Positions 1 to 8,623 of a DNA stretch of 64,000 nt are shown here, piece after piece; the stretch's first letter is position 1, and each line of letters opens with the position of its first letter. Under the pieces are notes generated by a model. It searched no databases and had not been told where the DNA came from. It saw nothing but the letters and a program-made list of their open reading frames with translations. The translations under genes were made by a program, and so were the position numbers. Source of the DNA: Streptosporangium carneum (lineage in GTDB: Bacteria > Actinomycetota > Actinomycetes > Streptosporangiales > Streptosporangiaceae); assembly GCF_027922005.1 (NCBI RefSeq), contig NZ_BSEV01000013.1, forward strand, positions 125,384 through 189,383, read 5' to 3'.

Positions 1-19
1 GGCCGGGAGAGCGTGAAGG

Positions 20-475
20 TCAGACGCTTTCGTCGTCCGTGGCGGAGACGATGTCCAGGGCGGCCCATACGGCGCGGCCGAGTGAGCCGTAATCCCTTAC
101 GCCCCACCGATGAGAATGACGGGCGACCAGCCAGAGACCGCGACCGTTTTCCTGGTCGACCGGTATGTCTTCGGGCACGACCGGATTCCACGGCGGTCCG
201 CCGGGATCGACGACCTGAACGTATATCCGGTCCGCCGACGAGGTGACGGTGAGGGTCACCTTGTTTCCGTACGGCCTGCCTTTCGTCGAGTGGACGACCG
301 AGTTCGTCACGAGTTCGGAGACCACCAGCTCCGCCTTCTCATAGGCGGGGTGATCCTCCCCCAGCCATTCACGCAGACGGAAACGGGCCTGGGAAACGAC
401 TTCCGGCGCAAGTTCGAAGGTCGCCGCGCCCAGGAGCGTCCAGCGATTCTCTACACGGGACTCCTCAAGATCCAT
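20..475 (-). CDS. RsbW-like ATP-binding regulatory protein
   Basis: This 151-residue protein is a stand-alone GHKL ATPase domain of the anti-sigma-factor kinase (RsbW/SpoIIAB) type. The ATP site can be read directly: an N-box ELVTNSVVH at residues 54-62, a VVDPGG turn at 88-93 and the glycine lid ENGRGLWLV at 109-117. There is no sensor or membrane segment, so it is probably cytoplasmic. A GAGGGAAA ribosome binding site precedes the ATG. It diverges from the WhiJ-type regulator starting at 616. ATPase, XRE-DUF5753 and DUF397 genes together form a known actinomycete set (whiJ/abaA type) linked to development. Its partner protein cannot be told from sequence. Confidence 0.85.
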   Translation of the reverse strand: MDLEESRVENRWTLLGAATFELAPEVVSQARFRLREWLGEDHPAYEKAELVVSELVTNSVVHSTKGRPYGNKVTLTVTSSADRIYVQVVDPGGPPWNPVVPEDIPVDQENGRGLWLVARHSHRWGVRDYGSLGRAVWAALDIVSATDDESV

Positions 476-535
476 GGATTTCCCTCATCTGGTAATCCGC
501 GTTTTCGGATTCGCCTGACCAGGATGGCAGCGCCT

Positions 536-591
536 GGTTACAGTCGGTAGTCGAACGAGTTGGAGAAGCAATCAGCGGCTCTGCTGTAACC
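536..591. promoter_or_regulatory. Widely spaced inverted repeat between the divergent ATPase and WhiJ-type genes
   Basis: GGTTACAG at 536-543 and CTGTAACC at 584-591 are perfect 8-bp inverted copies, 40 bp apart, in the divergent intergenic region. They are placed where an autoregulatory XRE protein could bind and control both genes. This is an inference from position and symmetry only; no -10/-35 pair was convincingly assigned. Confidence 0.35.
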
Positions 592-615
592 GCACTTGAA
601 CCGCAGGAGGCTCGG

Positions 616-1452
616 ATGCCGAACCCCGCCAAGCTCGACCCCGGCAAGTCCCCGATCGCCTACTTCGGCTATGAGCTGCGGAAACACCGCATCGGCGCGG
701 ACCTGTCCCAGCGGCAGCTCGCCGCGCGCGTCAACTACTCGATCGCCATGATCAGCAGCGTGGAAAGAGGACAACAGTCGCCAACCATGGGTTTCGCCCA
801 AAAGTGCGATGAAGCGCTCAAGCTCGACGGGGCGCTGGCCCGGATCAAGGAAATGATCGACAACGCGACGGCGAAGCTGCCCACGTGGTTCAGAGCATGG
901 ATCGAGGCCGAGCAGAATGCCGAAGTCCTGCGCACGTGGGAGCCCATCATCGTGCCAGGACTGCTCCAGACCGAGGACTACGCACGGGCCGCCATCAAAG
1001 GAAAGCCGGGCATATCCGTGGAAAGGCTGGAGCGGAGCGTGGCGTCTCGTATGGAACGCCAGCGGATTCTTCGCCGCGACGATGCCCCCTCCCTCTGGGC
1101 GGTTCTCGATGAGAGCGTGCTGTCTCGTCCCATCGGGGACGATGCGGTTGTGGCCGAACAGCTCGATCATCTACTGGAGTGTGCGGATGCACCAAATATC
1201 GTGATTCAGGTGCTGCCGATTGAGGCCCGTTCTACCACCGGCCTCCTGGGTGGTTTTATGATTGCGCAAGGTCCGGGAGTCCCGGACACCGTGTACCTGG
1301 AATCGGCCATTCGTGGACAGGTTTCGCATGAACCAGCCGATATCAAAGCCGCGTCGATGTGGTACGAGGTGATCCGCGCCGAGGCTCTCCCGCAAAGCAG
1401 TTCGCTGAAAATGATCGAGGAGAAGAGGGACCAATGGAAAAGGACGACCTGA
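616..1452 (+). CDS. WhiJ-type XRE regulator with DUF5753
   Basis: A 278-residue DNA-binding regulator. The N-terminal helix-turn-helix (about residues 20-75, with SQRQLAARVNYSIAMISSVE) is of the XRE/Cro type. The rest, roughly 95-270, matches the DUF5753 domain that is nearly always fused to this HTH in actinomycetes. Start chosen from AGGAGG seven bases before the ATG. The 3' end overlaps the DUF397 gene by 19 bases, so the two are translated together. By analogy with Streptomyces WhiJ systems, the DUF397 partner is thought to modulate DNA binding by this protein. A typical Streptomyces-like genome has many such sets, so the regulated target is not predictable. Confidence 0.9.
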   Translation: MPNPAKLDPGKSPIAYFGYELRKHRIGADLSQRQLAARVNYSIAMISSVERGQQSPTMGFAQKCDEALKLDGALARIKEMIDNATAKLPTWFRAWIEAEQNAEVLRTWEPIIVPGLLQTEDYARAAIKGKPGISVERLERSVASRMERQRILRRDDAPSLWAVLDESVLSRPIGDDAVVAEQLDHLLECADAPNIVIQVLPIEARSTTGLLGGFMIAQGPGVPDTVYLESAIRGQVSHEPADIKAASMWYEVIRAEALPQSSSLKMIEEKRDQWKRTT

Positions 1453-1652
1453 GCCGCGAGCTCACCGCCGCCACGTGGGTGAAGTCCTCCCTCTCGGGGG
1501 CGAACGAAGGCAACTGCGTGGAGGTCGCCAGGCTGGCCCAGGGCCGGGTGGGGGTCCGGGACAGCAAGGACCACAACGGTCCGGCGCTGGTCTTCGCCCC
1601 CGGTAAGTGGGCCGCCTTCGTCGACGGCGTCAAGGGCGGCCACTTCGGCTGA
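1434..1652 (+). CDS. DUF397 small partner protein
   Basis: A 72-residue protein with the DUF397 signature WVKSSLSGANEGNCVEVA near its N terminus, followed by VRDSK and the usual short beta-rich end. Start set at the ATG at 1434, which lies inside the end of the upstream XRE gene; an in-frame GTG/ATG further upstream would give a non-homologous extension. It belongs to the AbaA-orfD family that accompanies WhiJ-like regulators. A weak hairpin (CCTCCTGCG at 1675-1683 with CGCAGGAGG at 1696-1704) lies just downstream and may end the transcript, although no T-run follows. Confidence 0.88.
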   Translation: MEKDDLSRELTAATWVKSSLSGANEGNCVEVARLAQGRVGVRDSKDHNGPALVFAPGKWAAFVDGVKGGHFG

Positions 1653-1927
1653 CCTTCTGGATCGAGACCTGAACCCTCCTGCGGCCGTCCTCGGTCGCAG
1701 GAGGAGGGCCGGGGATGCGGCTGGCGCGAGGCCGGGTCCTTTCGGCGGGTTGCGCGCCGTTCGTCAGCGCCGATCCTCCTCGCCTCACTGCTCGCCGTAC
1801 CGGCGCTTGGATGGTCACGAGCGTGGGGCGGGCATGAGGGTGGGGCGGGTATGAGGGCTCTTCGAGGTCAAGCGGGGTTGAGACGTCCACGGCTCTTGCG
1901 GGTGGTGGCGCAGCGCCCCGCCACCGC

Positions 1928-3706
1928 TCACGGCTTCAGCTTGAGCCTCTTCCTCGACGCCCCCGGGAACACGACGACCAAGTGCTGTTCCTCCCCTGCG
2001 TCGTCGACCCGCACGTAGACACGGAGCCGGTAGCGGCCCTTCCCCGCGGTCGCCAGGTTCGGCATCGGGGCACCCGCGCCCACCTCTCCGCCCTCGCCCC
2101 TCTCCGGCACGGTGAGCCGGCCGCTGCGGCTGATGATCGGTACCTCGCTGACCTGATCCCACCCGGCCGTCCGCCGTGGCGGCGCGGTGCGGAAGGCCTT
2201 CACCGTGAGGCACAGATTAACGACGTCTGCGACGTGCCCGACGAGCACCGCGCTGCCAGCCACCCCGATGAGAGTGCTGTCGTCGTAGACCTTGTCCATC
2301 GCCTGCTCCGCCGCCTCGTCGGCCGCTTCGTCCTCGGGGTCGTGGACCAGATAACCGTGGTCGCCGTCGACGAACAGGAAGTATTTGGCGGTGGCCTGGA
2401 CGACACCCCTCGTCCGGGGCCACGGATCGCGGCACTTCGCGTTCTCCTCGGCGACGTAGGCGGTGTTCGCCGCCTCCGTCTCCGTGGTCGACCGCAGCAG
2501 CTCGGGATTGGTCGCGCCGATGATCTCCGGGCAGACGTAGACGAGGTCCCACGGGTCCGCGCCCCAGGCGGGCCGCGCGCTCCCCGCCCGCGTCAGAATC
2601 GCCTTCTGCCCGTCGTGCTCCTTCGTACGGCACAGCGCCCGCCCGTACGCGAGGATCTGCTGGTCCGACAGGCTGTCCGGGAACATGGGCGGGACTCCGC
2701 CCTCTGTGCTCCGCGCCCGGCACAGGAACGCGGCGTCGCGTTCCGCGGGTTTCAGGTCGCCGAAGTTGGGCCGGTCATAGCAGTCCATCGACCAGCCGGT
2801 GTAGGTGAGGTGCGGAGTCTGCTCCGGGTGGATCAGTGCGATGATCGGCAGTACGGCCACGGCCGCCACCGCGACGCGGATCACGCGCCGCCGCGCGGGC
2901 GGAAGGCCCGCCGGGAGGCCCTCAACGGGCAGTTCACGGGCGGTCGCCGCGATCCACACGGTGCTGACGAGTCCCACCGCGTCCACCAAGACCGGCATCG
3001 CCAGATTGCCGCTGAAGATCCCTCCGGGGAGAGCGTTGAGCGGGATCACCAGCGCGTAGACACCCACCGACAACCACCCGGCGGCCTGCGTGCCGCGGCT
3101 CCACCGGCCGTCGCGCCGCTGCCCGACGACCGTGACGACGGCCGCCGCCACTCCGCTCAGCATCCAGCCCAGTTCGACGATGCCGCCCGATCCAAGCTCG
3201 AGGAGGTCGAGTTCGTCGAGCAGTTCGTTGGCCGTCCCGGCCAGCTGGACCGCGAACATCGCTCCGGCCGCCGCGCGCAGCACGCGGGACCGCCAGCGGA
3301 TGACGAGCAGGTAGAGGACGTCGATCGCGGTCCACAGCGCGAGCTGGAATGCCGTGCCGACCGCGGCGGGGAGCAGCATGATCGAATACCACAGCACGAG
3401 GGCGTACGCCACCGCCAGATACAGCAGTCGGCGCAGCGCCTTCGCCCGGCGGTCCAGCGGTCCCCGCGCGGGGGCACGCAGGATCAGCCACAGGAGCGCG
3501 GCCTTCACCGGGGCGGCGGCGATCAGAGCCACAGTCGTCGGGGTGTCAAACCCGTCGCGCGCGTAGAACTCCACGTACGCCGACGGCGACCATTCGACGG
3601 CCATCCAGAGCCAGGGGTCGCCGAGCACCAGGCCCGCGACCGCCGCCGCAAGGACCAGACCTACTAATCCAATCCTGATAATTCGCCATGAACTATCCGA
3701 AAACAC
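1928..3706 (-). CDS. Large membrane protein of unknown function
   Basis: A 592-residue protein I do not recognise. The N-terminal half (residues 1 to about 300) holds about eight hydrophobic segments separated by short Arg-rich loops, the last one ending near HPEQTPHLTYTG. The C-terminal half is mostly soluble, contains several cysteines (for example MDCYDRP, FLCRARS, LCRTKEH, YVCPE, AKCRDPW) that could form disulfides, has one more hydrophobic stretch near STLIGVAGSAVLVGHV, and ends in a basic KRLKLKP tail. The start is a GTG with no clear Shine-Dalgarno, so the true start may differ. It stands alone between convergent and divergent neighbours. Possible role: membrane sensor or transport accessory, but nothing fixes this. 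Confidence 0.75.
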   Translation of the reverse strand: MFSDSSWRIIRIGLVGLVLAAAVAGLVLGDPWLWMAVEWSPSAYVEFYARDGFDTPTTVALIAAAPVKAALLWLILRAPARGPLDRRAKALRRLLYLAVAYALVLWYSIMLLPAAVGTAFQLALWTAIDVLYLLVIRWRSRVLRAAAGAMFAVQLAGTANELLDELDLLELGSGGIVELGWMLSGVAAAVVTVVGQRRDGRWSRGTQAAGWLSVGVYALVIPLNALPGGIFSGNLAMPVLVDAVGLVSTVWIAATARELPVEGLPAGLPPARRRVIRVAVAAVAVLPIIALIHPEQTPHLTYTGWSMDCYDRPNFGDLKPAERDAAFLCRARSTEGGVPPMFPDSLSDQQILAYGRALCRTKEHDGQKAILTRAGSARPAWGADPWDLVYVCPEIIGATNPELLRSTTETEAANTAYVAEENAKCRDPWPRTRGVVQATAKYFLFVDGDHGYLVHDPEDEAADEAAEQAMDKVYDDSTLIGVAGSAVLVGHVADVVNLCLTVKAFRTAPPRRTAGWDQVSEVPIISRSGRLTVPERGEGGEVGAGAPMPNLATAGKGRYRLRVYVRVDDAGEEQHLVVVFPGASRKRLKLKP

Positions 3707-4046
3707 GGAACGCGATCTTAGCGCGGCACCGCCGTGCAGGCGGACACAGCGGAATGAGCGGTCCCAGGAGGGATAGACGCTGGGGGGGCCAGGCTCCTCG
3801 AACTTGATCGGGGTTGAGCGCCGGAGCGTGCTGCCGATGGGGCGAGGCCGATGTCTTGGGAGAGCTCGCGGCTCTCATCGATCATTCCTGTCGTCGAAGC
3901 GAGGTCTCACAGCAGAAGAGCCGCGAACTGAGTTCGGCTGGCCCCTTGGGGCGAGGTGTGAGACCTCCGGCGGCCGTTGGAGGCCGCCGAAGGGTTTGGA
4001 CAGTACGGCTGACGCGGTGAAGGGGCCTTGAGGAGGTCCCGGAGGA
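3707..4046. other. Intergenic region with hairpin
   Basis: No convincing gene. A perfect 8-bp inverted repeat CGGCGGCC/GGCCGCCG with a 6-nt loop sits at 3968-3989, downstream of the hydrolase gene that ends at 4047, and may help end that transcript. The remainder includes the upstream region of the 592-residue membrane protein gene; no clear promoter elements were identified. Confidence 0.4.
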
Positions 4047-5585
4047 TCAGAACAGGTAGGGGAGGCGGCCTGACGTGCCGGGCGGCGGGGTGACGGGTTC
4101 CCTGAGCGGGTTGTCCTCGGAGGGCGGGACGGCCGGGCAGCGGGCTCCGGGCGTCGGGAGGGTTCGTGAGATCAGGTAGGAGTCGACGGCCCCCGTGGCG
4201 CACGCTCCACGCCCGTAGACGCCGTGCCCCCAGCCCTCGTAGGTGAGCAGCCGTCCCGAGCGGCCCAGCTGGCGGGCCGTGCTCACCGCCCACGGGTAGG
4301 TGGTTGCCGGGTCGTGCAGGGAGTTGACGACCAGCAGCGGCGTGTTCGTGTGGACCCGTAGACGGCGCTGCGGGTTGGGGGTCGGGGCCGGTTGCCCGAG
4401 GCAGCCGACGGTCAGGCGGAGCGCGATGGGGCTGAACCGCATGTCAGGTGCGATCTTCGCCGAACGGCGCAGGTGCTCGCGGTACTCGCGGTAGTCACGG
4501 ACGGGCAGCCGATAGTCCAGGCAGAAGATCTGGAGCGGAGAGGGGTAGACGTCCGGCGGCCCGCTGAACGGGGCGGGCGGTGGGCTCGGACGCGGAGTCC
4601 GGCCGCTGTCGTTCTCGGCCAGGAACTGGGAGAAGTACTGCCAGTTGGCGGGATCGTAGAAGAGGCCCGTCGCGATCTCGATGAGCGTGAACGCGGCCAT
4701 CGAGGTGCCCTCCTGCCCCGAGAGGCGCGGCTCGCCGCGGTCGGCGCGGGCCAGCAGCTCCCGCCAGAGCGCCCTGACGTCCCCGTCGTGCTGGAGGCAG
4801 CGGCTGTCCCGGTCGCACCAGGCCACGAACTCGTCGAAGGCGTCCTGCACGGCCCAGGCCTCGGTGTCCAGGAAGCTCCGTGTGTCCAGGCTGTGGTCCA
4901 TGGTGCTGTCGAGCGTGAAGGCGCGGACGCGCTGTGGGTGGCGCTCGGCGTACTGCTGGCCGAGGAGGGTGCCGTAGGAGCCGCCGTAGAAGCTCAGCCT
5001 CTCCTCGCCGAGCGCGGCGCGGAAGGCGTCGAGGTCGGCCACGGTGCTGAGCGAGTCGACGTGGTCGAACAGCGGGCCGGTGCGGGCCCTGCAGTCGGCG
5101 CGCAGCCGTTCGTTGTAGGCCAGCATTCTGTCGAAGTCGGCCTGGCTTCTCATGATCGGAGGAAGCCCCTGCGTCACCACGTCCATGGAGCAGACCACGG
5201 GATGGCTCCGATTGGTGCCGCGCGGGTCGAAGCTGACGAGGTCGAAGCGGCGCAGGAGCTCGGGGCTGAAGAGCTCCGCGCCGTAGAGGACCATCTCCAC
5301 CCCCGATCCTCCGGGGCCGCCCGCGCCCAGCATGAGCGCGCCGATCCTGGCGGCCGGGTCGGTGGCCCTGTGGCGGGCGACGGCCACGTCGAACGTGCCG
5401 CCCTCCGGGCGCTTCCAGTCGATCGGTACGGCGAGCGTCCCGCATTCCACGGCCTGGTTCTCCGGACAGGGAGTCCAGGAGATCACGGCTCCGGCTTCGG
5501 CGGTTCGTGTCGTGGCGGCCGCGACCGGCGCGAGGGACGAGAAAGGAATGACGAGGCCCAGTAACAGGGCGGCTAATCGTCGCAT
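4047..5585 (-). CDS. Secreted alpha/beta hydrolase, tripeptidyl aminopeptidase type (copy A)
   Basis: A 512-residue exported hydrolase of the SlpD/SlpE/tripeptidyl-aminopeptidase group (alpha/beta fold with C-terminal TAP-like domain). It begins with a signal peptide (MRRLAALLLGLVIPF, cleavage near VAAA). The nucleophile elbow is GGSYG (Ser near 203), with the Asp in NSLHDPATTYPWA and the His in YEGWGHG. An oxyanion-type GAGGPGGSG loop precedes it. The start was moved to the ATG at 5585 because the paralogue begins with the same MRRLAALLLGL; the longer reading frame would add six residues. It probably cleaves N-terminal peptides outside the cell. It is a tandem paralogue of the gene at 5912-7471. 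Confidence 0.88.
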   Translation of the reverse strand: MRRLAALLLGLVIPFSSLAPVAAATTRTAEAGAVISWTPCPENQAVECGTLAVPIDWKRPEGGTFDVAVARHRATDPAARIGALMLGAGGPGGSGVEMVLYGAELFSPELLRRFDLVSFDPRGTNRSHPVVCSMDVVTQGLPPIMRSQADFDRMLAYNERLRADCRARTGPLFDHVDSLSTVADLDAFRAALGEERLSFYGGSYGTLLGQQYAERHPQRVRAFTLDSTMDHSLDTRSFLDTEAWAVQDAFDEFVAWCDRDSRCLQHDGDVRALWRELLARADRGEPRLSGQEGTSMAAFTLIEIATGLFYDPANWQYFSQFLAENDSGRTPRPSPPPAPFSGPPDVYPSPLQIFCLDYRLPVRDYREYREHLRRSAKIAPDMRFSPIALRLTVGCLGQPAPTPNPQRRLRVHTNTPLLVVNSLHDPATTYPWAVSTARQLGRSGRLLTYEGWGHGVYGRGACATGAVDSYLISRTLPTPGARCPAVPPSEDNPLREPVTPPPGTSGRLPYLF

Positions 5586-5911
5586 GGACTGATGATCAGC
5601 CAAATACGAAAAAATGGAAATGGGGCAGAATTATGGGCTTTCGGGCTATTTGTAAGGGTGGCGAAGTGGGTGCCCAAGTCTTCGACACTCCGTGGAACGC
5701 CGTGCGGTGTCGGTGCTTCCCGGTCCAGGCCTCCCCGTATTCGCCTCGGGGGGTGAGGCGGGCGGCGAGGTGACAGACGCTTGGGATATCCGAAACCTCG
5801 TTGCTGGCCGAAATAACAGTTTTTGTAGTGATGTTTCTCAGCGTGTGTGCTCGTACGCGCGTCCACGACGCGCGTACGAGCGTGGAGAAAGCGGAAGGGA
5901 TCAGGAAGGGG
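5586..5911. other. Intergenic region between the two hydrolase paralogues
   Basis: About 326 bases, distinctly more AT-rich from 5590 to 5660 and 5790 to 5840 than the surrounding genes. It probably holds the promoter of copy A on the minus strand. No protein gene seen. The strong hairpin at 5849-5881 is listed separately. Confidence 0.4.
5849..5881 (-). terminator. Strong hairpin after hydrolase copy B
   Basis: GCTCGTACGCGCGT at 5849-5862 pairs perfectly with ACGCGCGTACGAGC at 5868-5881 around a 5-nt loop (14-bp stem). It lies about 30 bases past the stop codon of copy B on the minus strand. There is no T-run, as is usual for actinomycete terminators. Confidence 0.6.
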
Positions 5912-7471
5912 TCAGAAGGGGAAGGCCCAGCCAGGCGTGCCGGGTAGCCGGGTGCCGAGCTCCCGGAGCTTGTGGAGCCTGTCGGTCTCGTCGGCGGGCG
6001 GGACGGCCGGGCAGCTGGCTCCCCGCGCGGGCAGGGTCTGCGAGATCAGGTAGGAGTCGACGGCCTGGGTGACGCACGTCCCTCCTCTGAAGTAGGCGAT
6101 GTGCCCCCAGCCCTCGTAGGTGAGCAGCCGTCCCGAGCGGCCCAGCTGGCGGGTCGTGCTCGTCGCCCACGGGTAGACGGTGGCCGGGTCGTGCTTGGAG
6201 TTGACGACCAGCACCGGCGTGTCCGTGCGGACCTTCAGCCGGTGTTGCGGGTTGGGGATCGGGTCCGGCTGACCGAGGCAGGAGACGACCGGCACGAACG
6301 ACAGGGGGCTGTAGCGCATGTCGGGTGCGATCTTCGCCATCCGGCGCAGGTGCCTGCCGTACTCGCGGTAGTCGCGGACGGGCAGCCGGAAGTCCAGGCA
6401 GAGGATCTGGGTGGGGTTGGGGGTGACCTCCTGCGCCCTGTCGGCTGGCGGGGACATCAGGGGCAACGCCCCCTGAGGCATCGCCCCGCCGCTGTCGAGG
6501 GCGGCGAGGAGCTCGGAGAACGGCAGCCAGGAGGCCGGAGTGTAGAAGTAGCCCGTCGCGGCGTCGATGAGCATGAACGCGGTCACCTTGACCTCGGGCT
6601 GCCCGGGAGCCGGCAGTTCGCCGCGGTCGGCGCGGGCCAGCAGCGCTCTCCAGAACGCTCTGACGTCCTCGCCGTGCTGGAGGCAGCGGCTGTCCCGTTC
6701 GCACCAGGCCGTGAACTCGTCGAAGGCGTCCTGCGCGCCCCAGGCCTCGGTGTCCATGAAGCCCTGCGTGTCGAGGCTGTGGTCCATGGTGCTGTCGAGC
6801 GTGAAGGCCCGGACCCGGCGCGGGTGGCGCTCGGCGTACTGCTGGCCGAGGAGGGTGCCGTAGGAGCCGCCGTAGAAGCTCAGTCTCTCCTCGCCGAGCG
6901 CGGCGCGGAAGGCGTCGAGGTCGGCCACGGTGCTGAGCGAGTCGACGTGGTCGAACAGCGGGCCGGTGCGGGCCCTGCAGTCGGCGCGCAGCCGCTCGTT
7001 GTAGGCCAGCCTCCGGTCGAAGTCGGCCTGGCTCTTCATGATCGGATCGGGCTCCTGCGCCATCAGGTCCGTGGAGCAGACCACGGGGTGGCTGCGGTTC
7101 GTGCCGCGCGGGTCGAGGCTGACGAGGTCGAAGCGGCGCAGGAGCTCGGGGCTGAAGAGCTCCGCGCCGTAGAGGACCAGATCCACCCCCGATCCTCCGG
7201 GGCCGCCCGCGCCCAGCACGAGCGCGCCGATCCTGGCGGCCGGGTCGGCGGCCCTGCGGCGGGCGACGGCCACGTCGAACGTGCCGCTCGCCGGGCGCTT
7301 CCAGTCGATCGGTACGGCCAGTGTCCCGCACTCCGCCGTCGGATCCTCCGGGCAGGGCGTCCAGGAGATCGCGCCGCTGGACTCGGCGGCCTGTGCCGTG
7401 GCGGCCGAGGCCGGGGTGAGAAGGGCGAGAGGGGTTACAAGCCCTAACAACAGGGCGGCTAATCGTCGCAT
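5912..7471 (-). CDS. Secreted alpha/beta hydrolase, tripeptidyl aminopeptidase type (copy B)
   Basis: A 519-residue paralogue of the 4047-5585 gene with the same architecture: signal peptide MRRLAALLLGLVTPLALLTP, GAGGPGGSG loop, GGSYG nucleophile, Asp in VVNSKHDPATVYPWA, His in YEGWGHIAYF, and the C-terminal TAP-like domain. It probably releases short peptides from extracellular protein. The central part is almost identical to copy A, while the region after residue 240 (around PAPGQPEVKVTAF) differs strongly, which suggests divergence in the lid or substrate pocket. Each copy has its own intergenic region, so they are likely separate transcripts. Confidence 0.9.
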   Translation of the reverse strand: MRRLAALLLGLVTPLALLTPASAATAQAAESSGAISWTPCPEDPTAECGTLAVPIDWKRPASGTFDVAVARRRAADPAARIGALVLGAGGPGGSGVDLVLYGAELFSPELLRRFDLVSLDPRGTNRSHPVVCSTDLMAQEPDPIMKSQADFDRRLAYNERLRADCRARTGPLFDHVDSLSTVADLDAFRAALGEERLSFYGGSYGTLLGQQYAERHPRRVRAFTLDSTMDHSLDTQGFMDTEAWGAQDAFDEFTAWCERDSRCLQHGEDVRAFWRALLARADRGELPAPGQPEVKVTAFMLIDAATGYFYTPASWLPFSELLAALDSGGAMPQGALPLMSPPADRAQEVTPNPTQILCLDFRLPVRDYREYGRHLRRMAKIAPDMRYSPLSFVPVVSCLGQPDPIPNPQHRLKVRTDTPVLVVNSKHDPATVYPWATSTTRQLGRSGRLLTYEGWGHIAYFRGGTCVTQAVDSYLISQTLPARGASCPAVPPADETDRLHKLRELGTRLPGTPGWAFPF

Positions 7472-7557
7472 GCCTTGATGATCGACTGAACCCGGACAAA
7501 CGGGGATCGGCCGAAGAGTGGGTCGGCGGCTCCCCCACAGGGGTGATGAGATGGGAC

Positions 7558-8571
7558 TCAGGTCTTAGAACATCCCGGAAAACGCGGTGTACCATCCCCG
7601 CCGTCTCCCGGCGTTCGTCCATCCCCGGCCGCCCCGGTGAGGAGCTCTCCCAGGTCCCGCGCCCGTCCGGCCAGCTCCGGCGGCGAGGTGACCTCGAACG
7701 CGAAGCCCATCAGCGTCACCCACAGCAGCAGCTCGTCGAGCGAGTTCGAGCCGCTGACCAGCTCGCACGTGCCCTCGTCGAGAGCCTGCACGGCGGCCGT
7801 GGTGGCGGGCATGCGTTCGGCGACCTCCTGGGCCGGGGCGTGCACCAGGAACCGGCCCTGGTGGCGGTACGGCTCGCTGGAGATGCCGCGGGAGACGTAG
7901 GCCGCCAGGTCGTCGGCCGGGAGCTCCCTCGCGGTGAAGCGGGGGCCGTTGGGGGTGCGCAGGGCCAGGCGGTCGACCCGGTAGGTGCGCCAGTCGGCGC
8001 GTGCCAGGTCCCAGCCGACGAGATACCAGCGGCGGCCCGAGTTGACCAGCCGGTACGGCTCCACCGTCCGCGTGGTGGAGCCGCCGTCGTGCGCGCGGTA
8101 GTCGAAGCGCAGGCTTTCGCGGGCGCGGGCCGCCGCGGCGATCGCGGACAGCGTGCCCGGCTCGACCGCGGCGGCCTCGTTGCCCATCGGCACGGTCACC
8201 GCGCGCAGGGAGGTGACGCGGTGCCGGAGCCGGGCGGGCATCACCTGCTCCAGCTTGGTCAGCGCGCGCAGCGAGGTCTCCTCGATGCCCGTGACGCCGC
8301 CGGTCGCCGCCGTGCTCAGCCCCACCGCCACGGCGACCGCCTCGTCGTCGTCGAGCAGGAGCGGGGGCAACTGCGAGCCCGCGCCCAGGCGGTAGCCGGG
8401 GGTGCCCGCGGCGGCGTCGACCGGGTAGCCGAGCTCGCGGAGACGGTCCACGTCGCGCCGTACGGTGCGGGTGGAGACGCCGAGACGTTCGGCCAGCTCC
8501 GTGCCCGGCCAGTCGCGGTGCGTCTGCAGGAGCGAGAGCAGTTTCAACAGCCGCGCCGACGTCTCCAGCAC
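7558..8571 (-). CDS. WYL-domain transcriptional regulator (YafY family)
   Basis: A 337-residue DNA-binding regulator. Residues 1-60 form a DeoR-like winged HTH (ELAERLGVSTRTVRRDVDRL). Residues about 135-215 form the WYL domain, with the family residues in RRWYLVGWDLARADWRTYRVDR, and a C-terminal WCX-like extension follows. WYL proteins sense small ligands or nucleic acids and usually repress or activate an adjacent gene. The GTG start is preceded by AGGAGG at good spacing. It is divergent from the epoxide hydrolase gene (52 bases between start codons), with the inverted repeat at 8583-8601 between them, so control of itself and of the hydrolase is likely. Confidence 0.9.
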   Translation of the reverse strand: MLETSARLLKLLSLLQTHRDWPGTELAERLGVSTRTVRRDVDRLRELGYPVDAAAGTPGYRLGAGSQLPPLLLDDDEAVAVAVGLSTAATGGVTGIEETSLRALTKLEQVMPARLRHRVTSLRAVTVPMGNEAAAVEPGTLSAIAAAARARESLRFDYRAHDGGSTTRTVEPYRLVNSGRRWYLVGWDLARADWRTYRVDRLALRTPNGPRFTARELPADDLAAYVSRGISSEPYRHQGRFLVHAPAQEVAERMPATTAAVQALDEGTCELVSGSNSLDELLLWVTLMGFAFEVTSPPELAGRARDLGELLTGAAGDGRTPGDGGDGTPRFPGCSKT

Positions 8572-8582
8572 CTGTGTCCTCC

Positions 8583-8601
8583 TAGGACGGAACTTGTCCT
8601 A
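8583..8601. promoter_or_regulatory. Candidate operator of the WYL regulator
   Basis: TAGGAC at 8583-8588 and GTCCTA at 8596-8601 form a perfect inverted repeat with a 7-base spacer in the short gap between the divergent genes. A TAGAGT hexamer at 8611-8616 could be the -10 box of the epoxide hydrolase; it is only 7 bases from the ATG, so that mRNA may be nearly leaderless. Binding by the WYL protein is an inference from position. Confidence 0.5.
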
Positions 8602-8623
8602 ATCTCTTTCTAGAGTCTTCCAC

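Noticed and set aside
1982..3667. 561-codon plus-strand frame opposite the membrane protein gene
   Set aside because: Arg/His/Pro-rich composition of an antisense shadow. The minus-strand frame has real membrane segments.
7543..8613. Plus-strand frame across the WYL regulator
   Set aside because: Antisense to a clear HTH-WYL protein and lacking any domain pattern.
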